Part shown: positions 7,200 to 15,070 of the stretch, in pieces | Numbering within the stretch: position 1 is the first letter of the stretch | Layout of the letters: each line of letters starts with the position of its first letter | Origin: an uncultured Bacteroides sp. | Lineage (GTDB): Bacteria; Bacteroidota; Bacteroidia; Bacteroidales; Bacteroidaceae | NCBI GenBank assembly: GCA_900546645.1 | Contig: URDR01000072.1 | Location: 1 to 15,952 of the forward strand | Length of the DNA: 15,952 nucleotides | Direction of reading: 5' to 3' | Notes under the pieces: generated by a model | Database searches by the model: none | What the model saw: only the letters and a program-made list of their open reading frames with translations | What the model was told of the DNA's origin: nothing | Translations under genes and position numbers: made by a program

Positions 7200-8501
7200 A
7201 TGAACTATTATAGCACTAACAAACAGGCTTCGGATGCTACGTTAGAAGAAGCCGTGGTAAAAGGTTTGGCTGCAGATAAAGGTCTTTATATGCCTTATGA
7301 AATTAAGCCATTGCCAAATTCCTTTTATGAAGAAATTGAAACCCTTTCATTTCAGGAAATTGCTTATCGGGTGGCTGATGCTTTTTTTGGTGAAGATGTA
7401 CCTGCCGATGTGTTGAAGCAAATCGTATATGATACTTTAAGCTTTGATGTTCCTGCAGTAAAAGTGACCCAGTCTATTTATTCTTTAGAGTTGTTTCACG
7501 GACCAACGCTTGCTTTTAAAGATGTAGGCGGACGTTTTATGGCGCGCTTGCTGGGCTATTTTATCCGTAAATCGGGAGAAAAGACCGTCAATGTACTGGT
7601 TGCCACATCGGGAGATACGGGCAGTGCCGTTGCCAACGGATTCCTTGGCGTGGAAGGTATTCATGTTTATGTGCTTTATCCGAAGGGTAAAGTGAGTGAA
7701 ATCCAGGAAAAACAATTTACTACGCTTGGACGTAATATTACTGCGATAGAGGTTGACGGCACTTTTGATGATTGTCAGGCACTGGTGAAAAATGCCTTCA
7801 TGGATGAGGAACTGAACGCACATATGAAACTGACCTCAGCTAATTCAATTAATGTGGCTCGTTTTCTTCCGCAGTCTTTCTATTATTTCTATGCTTATGC
7901 ACAACTGAAGAAATTGGGTAAGGCTGATAATCTGGTGGTTTGTGTTCCAAGCGGGAACTTCGGAAATATAACAGCAGGGCTTTTTGCTAAAAGAATGGGA
8001 TTGCCTATTGCTCGTTTTATAGCTGCCAATAACCGGAATGATATTTTTTATCAGTATTTGCAGACCGGTAAATATAATCCACGTCCCTCTGTGGCTACCA
8101 TAGCCAATGCAATGGATGTGGGGGCTCCAAGTAACTTTGCCCGTATTCTTGATTTATACGGAAACAGTCATGCGGCTATTTCGTCTGAAATCAGCGGAGC
8201 AACTTATACGGATGAGCAAATCCGGCAAACTGTGAAAGCGGTGTATGAAGATACTGACTATTTGCTTGACCCTCATGGTGCTTGTGGTTATCGCGCCTTG
8301 TCTGAACAGTTGCAGCCGGGAGAGACTGGTGTGTTCTTGGAAACTGCCCATCCTGCCAAGTTCTTGCAAACCGTGGAAAGCATTATCGAAGACAAGGTGG
8401 CTATACCGGAAAAACTGCAGGAATTCATGAAGGGCGTGAAGCAAAGTGTGCCGATGAGCAAAGATTTTGATTCATTTAAATGCTATTTAATGAGTCGTTG
8501 A
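7200..8501 (+). CDS. thrC: Threonine synthase
   Basis: PLP enzyme converting O-phosphohomoserine to threonine, last step of the pathway, cytosolic. The 433-aa product has the family landmarks in order: N-terminal YYSTN, HGPTLAFKDVGGRF with the PLP Schiff-base Lys107, the VATSGDTGSAVANGF phosphate/substrate loop from residue 134, and PSGNFGN (250-256), which holds the cofactor phosphate. Length agrees with the bacterial thrC group of about 430 aa. It starts 11 bases after the previous stop, is the last operon gene, and is followed within 62 bases by a strong terminator stem. Confidence 0.96.
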   Translation: MNYYSTNKQASDATLEEAVVKGLAADKGLYMPYEIKPLPNSFYEEIETLSFQEIAYRVADAFFGEDVPADVLKQIVYDTLSFDVPAVKVTQSIYSLELFHGPTLAFKDVGGRFMARLLGYFIRKSGEKTVNVLVATSGDTGSAVANGFLGVEGIHVYVLYPKGKVSEIQEKQFTTLGRNITAIEVDGTFDDCQALVKNAFMDEELNAHMKLTSANSINVARFLPQSFYYFYAYAQLKKLGKADNLVVCVPSGNFGNITAGLFAKRMGLPIARFIAANNRNDIFYQYLQTGKYNPRPSVATIANAMDVGAPSNFARILDLYGNSHAAISSEISGATYTDEQIRQTVKAVYEDTDYLLDPHGACGYRALSEQLQPGETGVFLETAHPAKFLQTVESIIEDKVAIPEKLQEFMKGVKQSVPMSKDFDSFKCYLMSR

Positions 8502-8522
8502 TTTTCTTGAATTTGTAGTTTT

Positions 8523-8562
8523 ATAAAAGCCGCATCGAAGGAAACTTCAATGCGGCTTTTAT
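8523..8562. terminator. Bidirectional terminator between thrC and the kinase-like gene
   Basis: ATAAAAGCCGCAT...GAAG pairs with CTTC...ATGCGGCTTTTAT: 17 of 18 positions pair, closed by a GAAA tetraloop (8541-8544). The A/T ends of the stem supply a U-rich 3' side on both strands, so it can stop thr operon transcripts and those of the convergent gene ending at 8590. Confidence 0.85.
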
Positions 8563-8589
8563 GGTCGATTCCGTGCAAACAGAAATGTA

Positions 8590-9228
8590 TTAAATCTGGT
8601 CGAGGTTTAATTTGAGTCTGACGAATTTTTTTATAAACTCCACGGTTCCTTCTATTCCTAAAACTGAAGAGTCGATACAAAGATGATAAGTAGCAGCAGC
8701 TCCCCAAGTTTTGTAACTGTAATAGTTGTAATAAGAAGAGCGCTTTTTGTCAGCTTTCTCTATTAAATCTTCTGCTTCTTCTTCGCTGATATTATGTAAC
8801 TGCATCAAACGTTCGATTCGAGCTTCCGGCGAAGCTGATACAAATACATTCACGCAGCGCGGATGGTCTCGTAAAATATAATCGGCGCATCTGCCCACAA
8901 ACAGACAGGATTGTTTTTCTGCCAGATGGCGGATTACATCGCTTTGAATCTTAAACAAAGAGTCGTTGCTCAAGTAAGAGTTATACGGATAAGCTCCTTC
9001 GGTGACGAAAGGAAAGCGTGTACCAAACAGTCCGCCTAAGATGGTTTGTGAAGCTTTCTCGTCGGCTTTTTCGAAAAATTCACGGCAAAGACCGCTTTCC
9101 TCGGATGCGAGGTTAATCAATTCTTTGTCATAAAATGCAATATGTAAATCTTTTGCTAATCTCTCTCCGATTTCTTTTCCGCCACTTCCTAATTGGCGTC
9201 CTAAATTTATAACAAAGTGACTTTCCAT
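8590..9228 (-). CDS. Cytidylate-kinase-like family protein
   Basis: Small P-loop nucleoside/nucleotide-kinase-fold protein of 212 aa. The N terminus has GRQLGSGGKEIGERLA (from residue 10), a P-loop variant with Gly-Ser-Gly-Gly-Lys, then FYDKELI as in cytidylate kinases, a central LFVGRCADYIL segment (about 109-119), VFVSASPEARIERL (a typical NMP-kinase strand-helix with Arg residues) and a C-terminal YHLCIDSS. This pattern fits the Cytidylate_kin2-type family of Bacteroidetes and Firmicutes, which is distinct from the housekeeping cmk and whose substrate is not established to my knowledge. It runs convergent to thrC with a shared terminator. A -7 box sits about 30 bases upstream of the ATG, so it is probably transcribed separately from the MATE gene behind it. 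Confidence 0.85.
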   Translation of the reverse strand: MESHFVINLGRQLGSGGKEIGERLAKDLHIAFYDKELINLASEESGLCREFFEKADEKASQTILGGLFGTRFPFVTEGAYPYNSYLSNDSLFKIQSDVIRHLAEKQSCLFVGRCADYILRDHPRCVNVFVSASPEARIERLMQLHNISEEEAEDLIEKADKKRSSYYNYYSYKTWGAAATYHLCIDSSVLGIEGTVEFIKKFVRLKLNLDQI

Positions 9229-9255
9229 AGTGATAGGGGTTTAATTGTCATTACA

Positions 9256-9263
9256 CAAATATA
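9256..9263 (-). promoter_or_regulatory. -7 promoter box of the kinase-like gene
   Basis: The minus strand reads TATATTTG, a perfect TAnnTTTG match, 28 bases before the ATG at 9228. No convincing TTTG -33 box lies 18-20 bases further upstream. Confidence 0.45.
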
Positions 9264-9330
9264 TTATTTTCTTGTTAAACAGCTCTTCTTGTGAAGAAAT
9301 ATTTTTTGGAAATACTAAATTAATGTTTGT

Positions 9331-10689
9331 TTAAACATGAGATGGATGATGTTTGAACTTCTTAAATTGCTTGTAAAGCATAGCTCCGGCTATGAGGCTG
9401 GCGGCTGCATCGGAAATTGGCATACTGAACCATACTCCTTTAGATCCCCAAAATAAAGGTAAAATAATCAGGCACGGAATCAGTATCAGTACCTGCCGGC
9501 TAAGAGAAAGAATGATGGCTTTTTTAGCCATGCCGATACTTTGGAAGAAGTTAGAAGTAACCATCTGAAAACCGATAATAGGAAAACATGCCACTACAAT
9601 CCTTAGTCCGTCGGTCGACATCTGTATAAGTGTCTGGTCGGTGGTAAAGGCTGATACGGCAAGCCCAGGCATAAGTTCTCCCACGATAAAGCCGCTGGTT
9701 GTAATGATGGTGGCGATGATTACAGTGGTTTTCATTACTTGGTTTACGCGGTGATATTGCTGTGCTCCGAAGTTATATCCTGCGATGGGCTGCATTCCTT
9801 GGTTAAGCCCCATTACAATCATGACGAATAAAAAGACAATGCGGTTTACGATACCGAAAGCACCGATGGCCAAATCGCCGTCATACTGTTGCAGTCCTTT
9901 ATTTATTAAAATGACGATGAAGCAGGAAGCCAGATTCATAAAAAAGGGTGCCAGACCGATTCCGATAATGTTTTCTACGAGTTTTTTACGCAGGCGGTAA
10001 ATTCCACGCTTGAAATGTAACAAATCTTTTTTCTGTGAGAAAAGTTTGACGAGCCAGGCTAATGAGATAATCTGTGCCAGAATGGTAGCTACCGCAGCTC
10101 CTTTAATTCCCATGTTGAATGTATAGATAAATAAAGGGTCAAGCAGCGTGTTGATGATAACGGTGAGAATCGTGGCTGTCATGGCCTTTTGCGGATGTCC
10201 TGCCGAGCGTAAAACCGAGTTTAACCCTAAGTACATGTGGGTTACTACATTGCCGAGTAAGATAATGACCATATAATCGCGTGCATAAGGAATAGTTGCC
10301 TCACTTGCTCCGAAAAAGAAAAGAATCGGGTCAAGAAATACAAGAGTTAAGAGGGTAAATGCTATGCCGATGATAAGATTCAGTGATACTACATTCCCCA
10401 GAATCTGTTGGGCGGTAGTATAATCCTTTTGTCCTAACTTTACAGAGACTAAAGTAGAAGCCCCTACTCCGACGAGTGACCCGAAAGCTGCAGCAAGGTT
10501 CATTAAGGGGAAAGTTATGGCAAGACCGGATATAGCTAAGGCGCCAACCCCGTGTCCGATGAAAATGCTGTCAACCATGTTGTAAAGAGATGAGGCTGTC
10601 ATGGCTATAATAGCAGGTATGGCATATTGAGCTAATAGTTTGCCGATGGATTCTGTGCCCAGTTCGGTAGCGGTTCCTTTTTGTGTCAT
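9331..10689 (-). CDS. MATE family multidrug/metabolite exporter
   Basis: Inner-membrane cation-coupled exporter of 452 aa, the normal MATE length, with about twelve hydrophobic segments in two homologous halves. The N-terminal half shows the family pattern PAIIAMTASSLYNMVDSIFIGHGVG and the following SLVGVGASTLVSVKLGQ; the second half has MGLNQGMQPIAGYNFGAQQYHRV, the matching repeat signature. It is nearest in feel to the MepA/DinF-like groups rather than E. coli NorM, but the substrate cannot be read from the sequence. The ATG at 10687-10689 is about 40 bases from a -7 box. The next gene on this strand begins about 100 bases downstream with its own promoter candidate, so the two are probably not a tight operon. 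Confidence 0.93.
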   Translation of the reverse strand: MTQKGTATELGTESIGKLLAQYAIPAIIAMTASSLYNMVDSIFIGHGVGALAISGLAITFPLMNLAAAFGSLVGVGASTLVSVKLGQKDYTTAQQILGNVVSLNLIIGIAFTLLTLVFLDPILFFFGASEATIPYARDYMVIILLGNVVTHMYLGLNSVLRSAGHPQKAMTATILTVIINTLLDPLFIYTFNMGIKGAAVATILAQIISLAWLVKLFSQKKDLLHFKRGIYRLRKKLVENIIGIGLAPFFMNLASCFIVILINKGLQQYDGDLAIGAFGIVNRIVFLFVMIVMGLNQGMQPIAGYNFGAQQYHRVNQVMKTTVIIATIITTSGFIVGELMPGLAVSAFTTDQTLIQMSTDGLRIVVACFPIIGFQMVTSNFFQSIGMAKKAIILSLSRQVLILIPCLIILPLFWGSKGVWFSMPISDAAASLIAGAMLYKQFKKFKHHPSHV

Positions 10690-10729
10690 AAAACTCTTTT
10701 TATAAGTGGGTATTCTTGAATTTTGACAA

Positions 10730-10737
10730 CAAAGGTA
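10730..10737 (-). promoter_or_regulatory. -7 promoter box of the MATE gene
   Basis: The minus strand reads TACCTTTG, a perfect TAnnTTTG match, about 40 bases upstream of the ATG. It lies 21 bases from the oppositely directed -7 box of the protease gene, so the two promoters overlap. Confidence 0.5.
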
Positions 10738-10758
10738 CAGAAAAATATCTATTCTTTG

Positions 10759-10766
10759 TATCTTTG
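10759..10766 (+). promoter_or_regulatory. -7 promoter box of the protease gene
   Basis: TATCTTTG matches TAnnTTTG and lies 29 bases before the ATG at 10796. No TTTG -33 box is evident at the expected distance. Confidence 0.5.
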
Positions 10767-10795
10767 TAAGCTATAAGAAAAAAGGTATATAAGTT

Positions 10796-12172
10796 ATGAA
10801 TGGTAAAAAAAGAGGTTTGATAGGATTTCTATTGCTTTGTGTGCTGTCTGTTCACGCAGGAAAAAGTTATAAATATCGGGTCCAGCTCACTGATAAGGCT
10901 GAAACCACCTATTCAATTAACAGTCCCGAAGATTTTTTGTCGGCACGTTCGCTTATGCGGAGGGTACGTCAAGGCCTGGCTGTTGATTCAACAGATTTGC
11001 CGGTATGTGCTTCTTATATTTCACATTTGGAGAAGCAGGGAGGTAAATTTCTTTTTGCAAGCAAGTGGAACAATACGGTGTTGATGCAGACTCCTGACGA
11101 GCAGACAGCCGAACGCTTCCTTGAAAACAAATTTGTGAAGTCGGTGAAGAAAGTATGGGTAGAACCTGATACGGTGTTTCCGCTGAGAAAGAACCGTGAG
11201 GATGAAGTGACCAATCGCTGGAAAAAGCAAAAAGACTTTTATGGGCGGGGTGCGCAACAGATAAAAATGCATCATGGCGACAGTCTTCATCAGGCGGGTT
11301 TCCGTGGGCAGGGAATACAGATTGCAGTAATTGATGCCGGATTTTATAATGTAGACCTGATGAAGTGTTTCAAGAATATGAAACTGTTGGGCTCTCATGA
11401 TTTCGTTAATCCGGAATCGGATATTTATGCGCAGCATAATCATGGGATGAAAGTGCTTTCATGTATGGCTGTGAATATTCCTTACGTGATGGTTGGAACT
11501 GCACCTGAAGCCGCTTATTTACTGTTGCGCAGCGAAGATAATGATACAGAGCAACCGGTAGAAGAAGACAACTGGGCGGCGGCACTTGAATATGCCGACA
11601 GCGTAGGAATAGACGTGGTGAATACTTCTTTAGGCTATTATTCATTTGACGATGCTTCTTATAATTATAAGTATAGTGACCTTGACGGTCATACTTCGTT
11701 TATGGCGGCTTCGGCTTCGCGGGCAGCCGACAAAGGTATGCTGGTGGTTTGCAGTGCCGGAAACTCAGGAATGGATGTCTGGAAGAAAATAACTCCGCCG
11801 GCAGATTCGGAAAATGTATTGACTGTAGGAGCCGTTGACACGGAAGGGGCAAATGCAGCATTTTCGTCAGTAGGAAATACATCCGACGGGCGTATTAAAC
11901 CCGATATTATGGCGATGGGAGTGATGTCGAACGTGGCAGGAACTGATGGTGGAACCTCGTTTGCAAATGGAACTTCATTTGCCGCACCTACCTTTTGCGG
12001 GCTGGCTGCCTGCCTTTGGCAAGCCTGCCCTTGGTTGACCGTGCGTCAGCTGATTGATGTGATACACCGTTCTGGAGATCGTGCGGCAACTCCGGATAAT
12101 ATTTTCGGCTATGGTATTCCCGATGTATGGAAAGCTTACCGTTTGGGGCTTGAACTGAAACCTGAACAATAG
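10796..12172 (+). CDS. Secreted S8 (subtilisin-family) serine protease
   Basis: 458-aa protease with an N-terminal signal sequence (MNGKKRGLIGFLLLCVLSVHA), so it is exported to periplasm or beyond. Residues about 22-125 form a pro-region-like segment before the catalytic domain. The S8 triad is complete: Asp180 in IAVIDAG, His216 in HNHGMKVLS, Ser394 in GTSFAAPTFCG; the oxyanion Asn323 is in VVCSAGNSG. The His motif has HGM where HGT is usual, a tolerated variant. The protein stops soon after the catalytic domain (FGYGIPDVWKAYRLGL), with no C-terminal sorting domain of the type IX secretion kind and no lipobox Cys visible. Transcribed divergently from the MATE gene with facing promoters. Target proteins are unknown. 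Confidence 0.92.
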   Translation: MNGKKRGLIGFLLLCVLSVHAGKSYKYRVQLTDKAETTYSINSPEDFLSARSLMRRVRQGLAVDSTDLPVCASYISHLEKQGGKFLFASKWNNTVLMQTPDEQTAERFLENKFVKSVKKVWVEPDTVFPLRKNREDEVTNRWKKQKDFYGRGAQQIKMHHGDSLHQAGFRGQGIQIAVIDAGFYNVDLMKCFKNMKLLGSHDFVNPESDIYAQHNHGMKVLSCMAVNIPYVMVGTAPEAAYLLLRSEDNDTEQPVEEDNWAAALEYADSVGIDVVNTSLGYYSFDDASYNYKYSDLDGHTSFMAASASRAADKGMLVVCSAGNSGMDVWKKITPPADSENVLTVGAVDTEGANAAFSSVGNTSDGRIKPDIMAMGVMSNVAGTDGGTSFANGTSFAAPTFCGLAACLWQACPWLTVRQLIDVIHRSGDRAATPDNIFGYGIPDVWKAYRLGLELKPEQ

Positions 12173-12195
12173 TCATTGCCATTTGTGCACCTTTC

Positions 12196-12277
12196 AGTCT
12201 CCATGTATTTGGGCTCTCTTCTGTCTGATTATAGGTGTATGATAAATTAGCAGGCTCAACAAACCCAAGCGGAGACT
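12196..12277 (+). ncRNA. Composite stem-loop, possible structured RNA or leader of xseA
   Basis: Nested complementary arms occur in order: AGTCTCC (12196-12202) with GGAGACT (12271-12277), TTGGG (12209-12213) with CCCAA (12264-12268), and CTGTCTGATT (12221-12230) with AATTAGCAG (12245-12253, one bulged T and one G-U). Together about 21 pairs form one interrupted stem of roughly 82 bases in the 203-base gap between protease and xseA. No T-run follows, so it is unlikely to be a plain terminator. Function and even transcription are unproven. Confidence 0.35.
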
Positions 12278-12305
12278 AAGATATCCATAAAATTGGGAGT
12301 TAAAA

Positions 12306-12357
12306 AACTCATAAACTTAAGCACTAAAGAATCCATCAACTCATAAACTAAAGAACT
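12306..12357 (+). repeat. Imperfect 32-bp direct repeat before xseA
   Basis: AACTCATAAACT occurs at 12306-12317 and again at 12338-12349; 18 of the first 20 bases of the two 32-bp units agree. A third partial copy (AACTCAC) begins at 12354. The stretch is A-rich and lies just before the xseA start. Confidence 0.6.
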
Positions 12358-12375
12358 CACTCTTAGCAATAAAAA

Positions 12376-13680
12376 ATGGAAGAACATACCTCTTTATCGC
12401 TTGTAGAACTAAATATGCTGGTGCGTCGAAGTGTGCGTGCATGTTTGCCTGATGAATATTGGGTACAGGCTGAACTGAGTGATGTCCGCTCTAACTATTC
12501 AGGTCATTGTTATTTGGAATTTGTGCAGAAAGACAGTAAAAGCAATGCCTTGGTGGCAAAGGCCAGAGGCATTATTTGGAACAATGTCTATTCCCGTTTG
12601 AAACCTTTTTTTGAACGTGAAACAGGACAGTTGTTTGTTTCCGGAATCAAAGTACTGGTTAAGGTGACTGTCGATTTCCATGAGCTGTATGGCTATTCAC
12701 TGACCGTTGTCGATATTGACCCTACTTATACGTTAGGAGATATGGCAAGGCGGCGAAAAGAAATAATCAGCCGACTGGAGAGTGAGGGTATTTTGACATT
12801 GAATAAGGAACTTGAACTTCCGGTTCTTGCTCAGCGTATAGCTGTCATATCTTCAGCAACGGCAGCCGGTTATGGCGATTTCTGTAATCAGTTGGAACAT
12901 AATCCCTATGGGTTTGTGTTTTACCCTCATTTGTTTCAGGCCGTGATGCAGGGTGATAAAGTAGAGTTATCTATTATTGCGGCTTTGGAGAAAATATATC
13001 AGACACAGGAGAAATGGGATGTAGTAGTTATCATTCGGGGGGGAGGAGCAACCTCCGACCTTTCCGGCTTTGATACGTACAATCTTGCGGCTCATTGTGC
13101 GCAGTTTCCTCTGCCTGTTTTAACAGGCATAGGTCACGAACGCGATGATACGGTGTTGGATGTCGTTTCGCATACTCGGGTAAAAACGCCTACAGCAGCT
13201 GCCGAGTTTCTGATAAACCATTTGCGTGGCACAGCAGAAGCACTGGACGGATATGCCTCTTTTATTAATCAGACAATTCCCGATATATTACAGCGAGAAA
13301 AAGAACGCTTAGAACGATGCGTTTCCCGGATTCCTTCACAAGTAGAGATACGTTTACAAAGAGAAGTTTTCCGCCAAGAGCGGCTGTTTAAGCGGATGGA
13401 ACTGGCATGGCAGTCTCGCTTGATGCGTGAAGAACATCGGCTGGACTTGTCATTGCGTATAGCCGGAGCACTGCAGACTCGTTTGCAAAGAGAAAAACAT
13501 CGGCTGGAATTATTTGAACAGCGTGTCAATGCCGCTTCTCCAGACGTATTGTTGAAGCGTGGATATAGTATTACACTGAACAATGGAAAAGCTGTTACGG
13601 ATGCATCTCTTTTAAAGGATGGAGATGAAATTGTAACCCGTTTAGCTAAAGGAGAAATAAGAAGTAAAGTCATTAAGTAA
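12376..13680 (+). CDS. xseA: Exodeoxyribonuclease VII large subunit
   Basis: Catalytic subunit of the cytoplasmic single-strand-specific exonuclease VII, which degrades ssDNA from both ends to oligonucleotides in repair and recombination. The 434-aa product has an N-terminal OB-fold nucleic-acid-binding domain (about 1-115; YWVQAELSDVRSNYSGHCYLEF), then the nuclease core with RIAVISSATAAGYGDF, RGGGATSDLSGFD (from R221) and GIGHERDDTVLDVVSHTRVKTPTAAAEFL (H254, D257, D258). A charged helical stretch (about 290-390) supports a coiled coil, and the end LLKRGYSITLNNGKAV is the family's C-terminal signature. Slightly shorter than E. coli XseA (about 456 aa). It is followed 10 bases later by xseB, so the subunits are co-expressed. 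Confidence 0.97.
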   Translation: MEEHTSLSLVELNMLVRRSVRACLPDEYWVQAELSDVRSNYSGHCYLEFVQKDSKSNALVAKARGIIWNNVYSRLKPFFERETGQLFVSGIKVLVKVTVDFHELYGYSLTVVDIDPTYTLGDMARRRKEIISRLESEGILTLNKELELPVLAQRIAVISSATAAGYGDFCNQLEHNPYGFVFYPHLFQAVMQGDKVELSIIAALEKIYQTQEKWDVVVIIRGGGATSDLSGFDTYNLAAHCAQFPLPVLTGIGHERDDTVLDVVSHTRVKTPTAAAEFLINHLRGTAEALDGYASFINQTIPDILQREKERLERCVSRIPSQVEIRLQREVFRQERLFKRMELAWQSRLMREEHRLDLSLRIAGALQTRLQREKHRLELFEQRVNAASPDVLLKRGYSITLNNGKAVTDASLLKDGDEIVTRLAKGEIRSKVIK

Positions 13681-13690
13681 ATATAAAATT

Positions 13691-13894
13691 ATGGCAGCAA
13701 AAAAAGAAACCTATTCAGAAGCAATGAAGCGCTTGGAAGGAATTGTGGCACGTATTGAGAGCAATGAACTCGATATTGACCAATTGGGAGAAAACTTGCA
13801 GGAGGCTCAGAAACTTATCAAACTGTGTCGCGATAAGCTCTATAAAGCAGATGCGGAAATCAAGAAGATGCTGGAGACAGGAGAAAAGAACTGA
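13691..13894 (+). CDS. xseB: Exodeoxyribonuclease VII small subunit
   Basis: A 67-aa helical protein that binds in several copies to XseA's coiled-coil arm. The sequence has the family core: YSEAMKRLEGIVARIESNELDIDQLGENLQEAQKLI split over two helices, then CRDKLYKADAEIKKML. Size is typical (60-80 aa). It starts 10 bases after the xseA stop. No terminator stem is evident between its stop and the ilvE promoter region, so some readthrough into ilvE is possible. Confidence 0.95.
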   Translation: MAAKKETYSEAMKRLEGIVARIESNELDIDQLGENLQEAQKLIKLCRDKLYKADAEIKKMLETGEKN

Positions 13895-13911
13895 AAAAAG
13901 AAGAGGATAAA

Positions 13912-13943
13912 ATTGGTTTTTGTAAATATAAACCGTATTTTTG
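13912..13943 (+). promoter_or_regulatory. Promoter of ilvE
   Basis: TATTTTTG (13936-13943) is a perfect -7 box. An ATTG at 13912-13915, 20 bases upstream, is a weak -33 match. The predicted transcript starts near 13950, about 38 bases before the ATG, so ilvE is probably transcribed apart from xseAB. Confidence 0.5.
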
Positions 13944-13987
13944 CCCTATATATGTAAGAAAAAGTAAAACTTTAAATACGAAATGAT

Positions 13988-15007
13988 ATGAAAGAATTAG
14001 ATTGGGCGAGTTTGTCGTTCGGTTATATGAAGACAGATTATAACGTACGTTGTTATTATCGCGACGGAAAGTGGGGCGAATTAGAGCTTTGCTCGGAAGA
14101 AACCTTGAATATCCATATGGCTGCCACTTGTTTGCATTACGGACAGGAAGCTTTTGAAGGTCTGAAAGCCTATCGTGGTAAAGATGGACATATCCGTGTG
14201 TTCCGCCCCGAAGCTAATGCAGAGCGTTTGCAAGGCACTTGCCGTGGTATCTTGATGCCGGAATTGCCTACCGAACTGTTTTGTGAAGCCGTGCGGAAGG
14301 TAGTAAAAGCCAATGAACGTTTTATTCCTCCTTATGAGAGCGGTGCTTCTTTATATATCCGTCCGTTGCTTATCGGTACAGGCGCACAGGTAGGTGTACA
14401 TCCTGCCAGTGAATATTTGTTTGTGATTTTCGTTACACCGGTAGGTCCTTATTTTAAAGGTGGATTTGCAACCAATCCTTATGTAATCATCCGCCAGTTT
14501 GACCGCGCTGCTCCTTTAGGTACAGGAACGTATAAAGTGGGTGGTAACTATGCAGCAAGCCTTCGGGCAAATAAGATGGCTCACGATGCCGGTTATGCCA
14601 GCGAATTTTACTTGGATGCAAAAGAAAAGAAATACATTGATGAATGCGGGGCAGCCAACTTCTTCGGTATAAAGAACAATACCTATATCACTCCGTTGTC
14701 AACTTCTATCTTGCCTTCTATAACCAATCGCAGTTTGATGCAATTAGCTGAAGATATGGGCTTGAAGGTAGAGCGTCGTCCGATTCCGGAAGAAGAACTG
14801 GAGACTTTCGAAGAGGCCGGAGCTTGCGGTACTGCTGCCGTTATCAGCCCGATTGAGCGGATTGATGATTTGGAAAATAACAAGTCATACGTTATTTCCA
14901 AGGACGGAAAACCCGGTCCGATAAGCGAGAAGCTTTATAATAAGTTGCGCGCTATTCAGTATGGTGACGAAGCTGATCCGTACGGATGGGTGATGATGGT
15001 TGATTAA
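13988..15007 (+). CDS. ilvE: Branched-chain amino acid aminotransferase
   Basis: Fold-type IV PLP aminotransferase that interconverts isoleucine, leucine and valine with their 2-oxo acids using glutamate. The 339-aa product is of the longer, eukaryote-like BCAT group rather than the E. coli IlvE type. Seen motifs: YGQEAFEGLKAYRGKDGHIRVFRPEANAERL, LYIRPLLIGTG, GTGTYKVGGNYAAS with the Schiff-base Lys183, YIDECGAANFFGI, and EEAGACGTAAVISPI near the C terminus. An out-of-frame ATG at 13983 stops after two codons, so the ATG at 13988 is the start. It has its own promoter and is followed by a terminator. It uses as precursor the isoleucine branch fed by threonine, made by the operon 5 kb upstream; no regulatory link between them is visible. 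Confidence 0.96.
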   Translation: MKELDWASLSFGYMKTDYNVRCYYRDGKWGELELCSEETLNIHMAATCLHYGQEAFEGLKAYRGKDGHIRVFRPEANAERLQGTCRGILMPELPTELFCEAVRKVVKANERFIPPYESGASLYIRPLLIGTGAQVGVHPASEYLFVIFVTPVGPYFKGGFATNPYVIIRQFDRAAPLGTGTYKVGGNYAASLRANKMAHDAGYASEFYLDAKEKKYIDECGAANFFGIKNNTYITPLSTSILPSITNRSLMQLAEDMGLKVERRPIPEEELETFEEAGACGTAAVISPIERIDDLENNKSYVISKDGKPGPISEKLYNKLRAIQYGDEADPYGWVMMVD

Positions 15008-15021
15008 TTTGAGAATTATAT

Positions 15022-15070
15022 AAAAGAGGTAAATGGAGCGATAGGGGTCTGCTTGTTTACCTCTTTTTTT
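15022..15070 (+). terminator. Intrinsic terminator after ilvE
   Basis: AAAAGAGGTAAA (15022-15033) pairs perfectly with TTTACCTCTTTT (15056-15067), and the T-run 15064-15070 follows. The 22-base loop is unusually long and contains the 5' arm of a second perfect stem, listed separately. Confidence 0.8.

Noticed and set aside
9270..9300. TTCTT-GTG-AAGAA stem as a terminator for the MATE gene.
   Set aside because: Only five A/T-rich pairs with no T-run on the minus strand; too weak to call.
12182..12211. TTTG-N20-TATTTG as the xseA promoter.
   Set aside because: The -7 box lacks one spacer base of TAnnTTTG and the start would lie about 160 bases before the gene; not supported enough to list.
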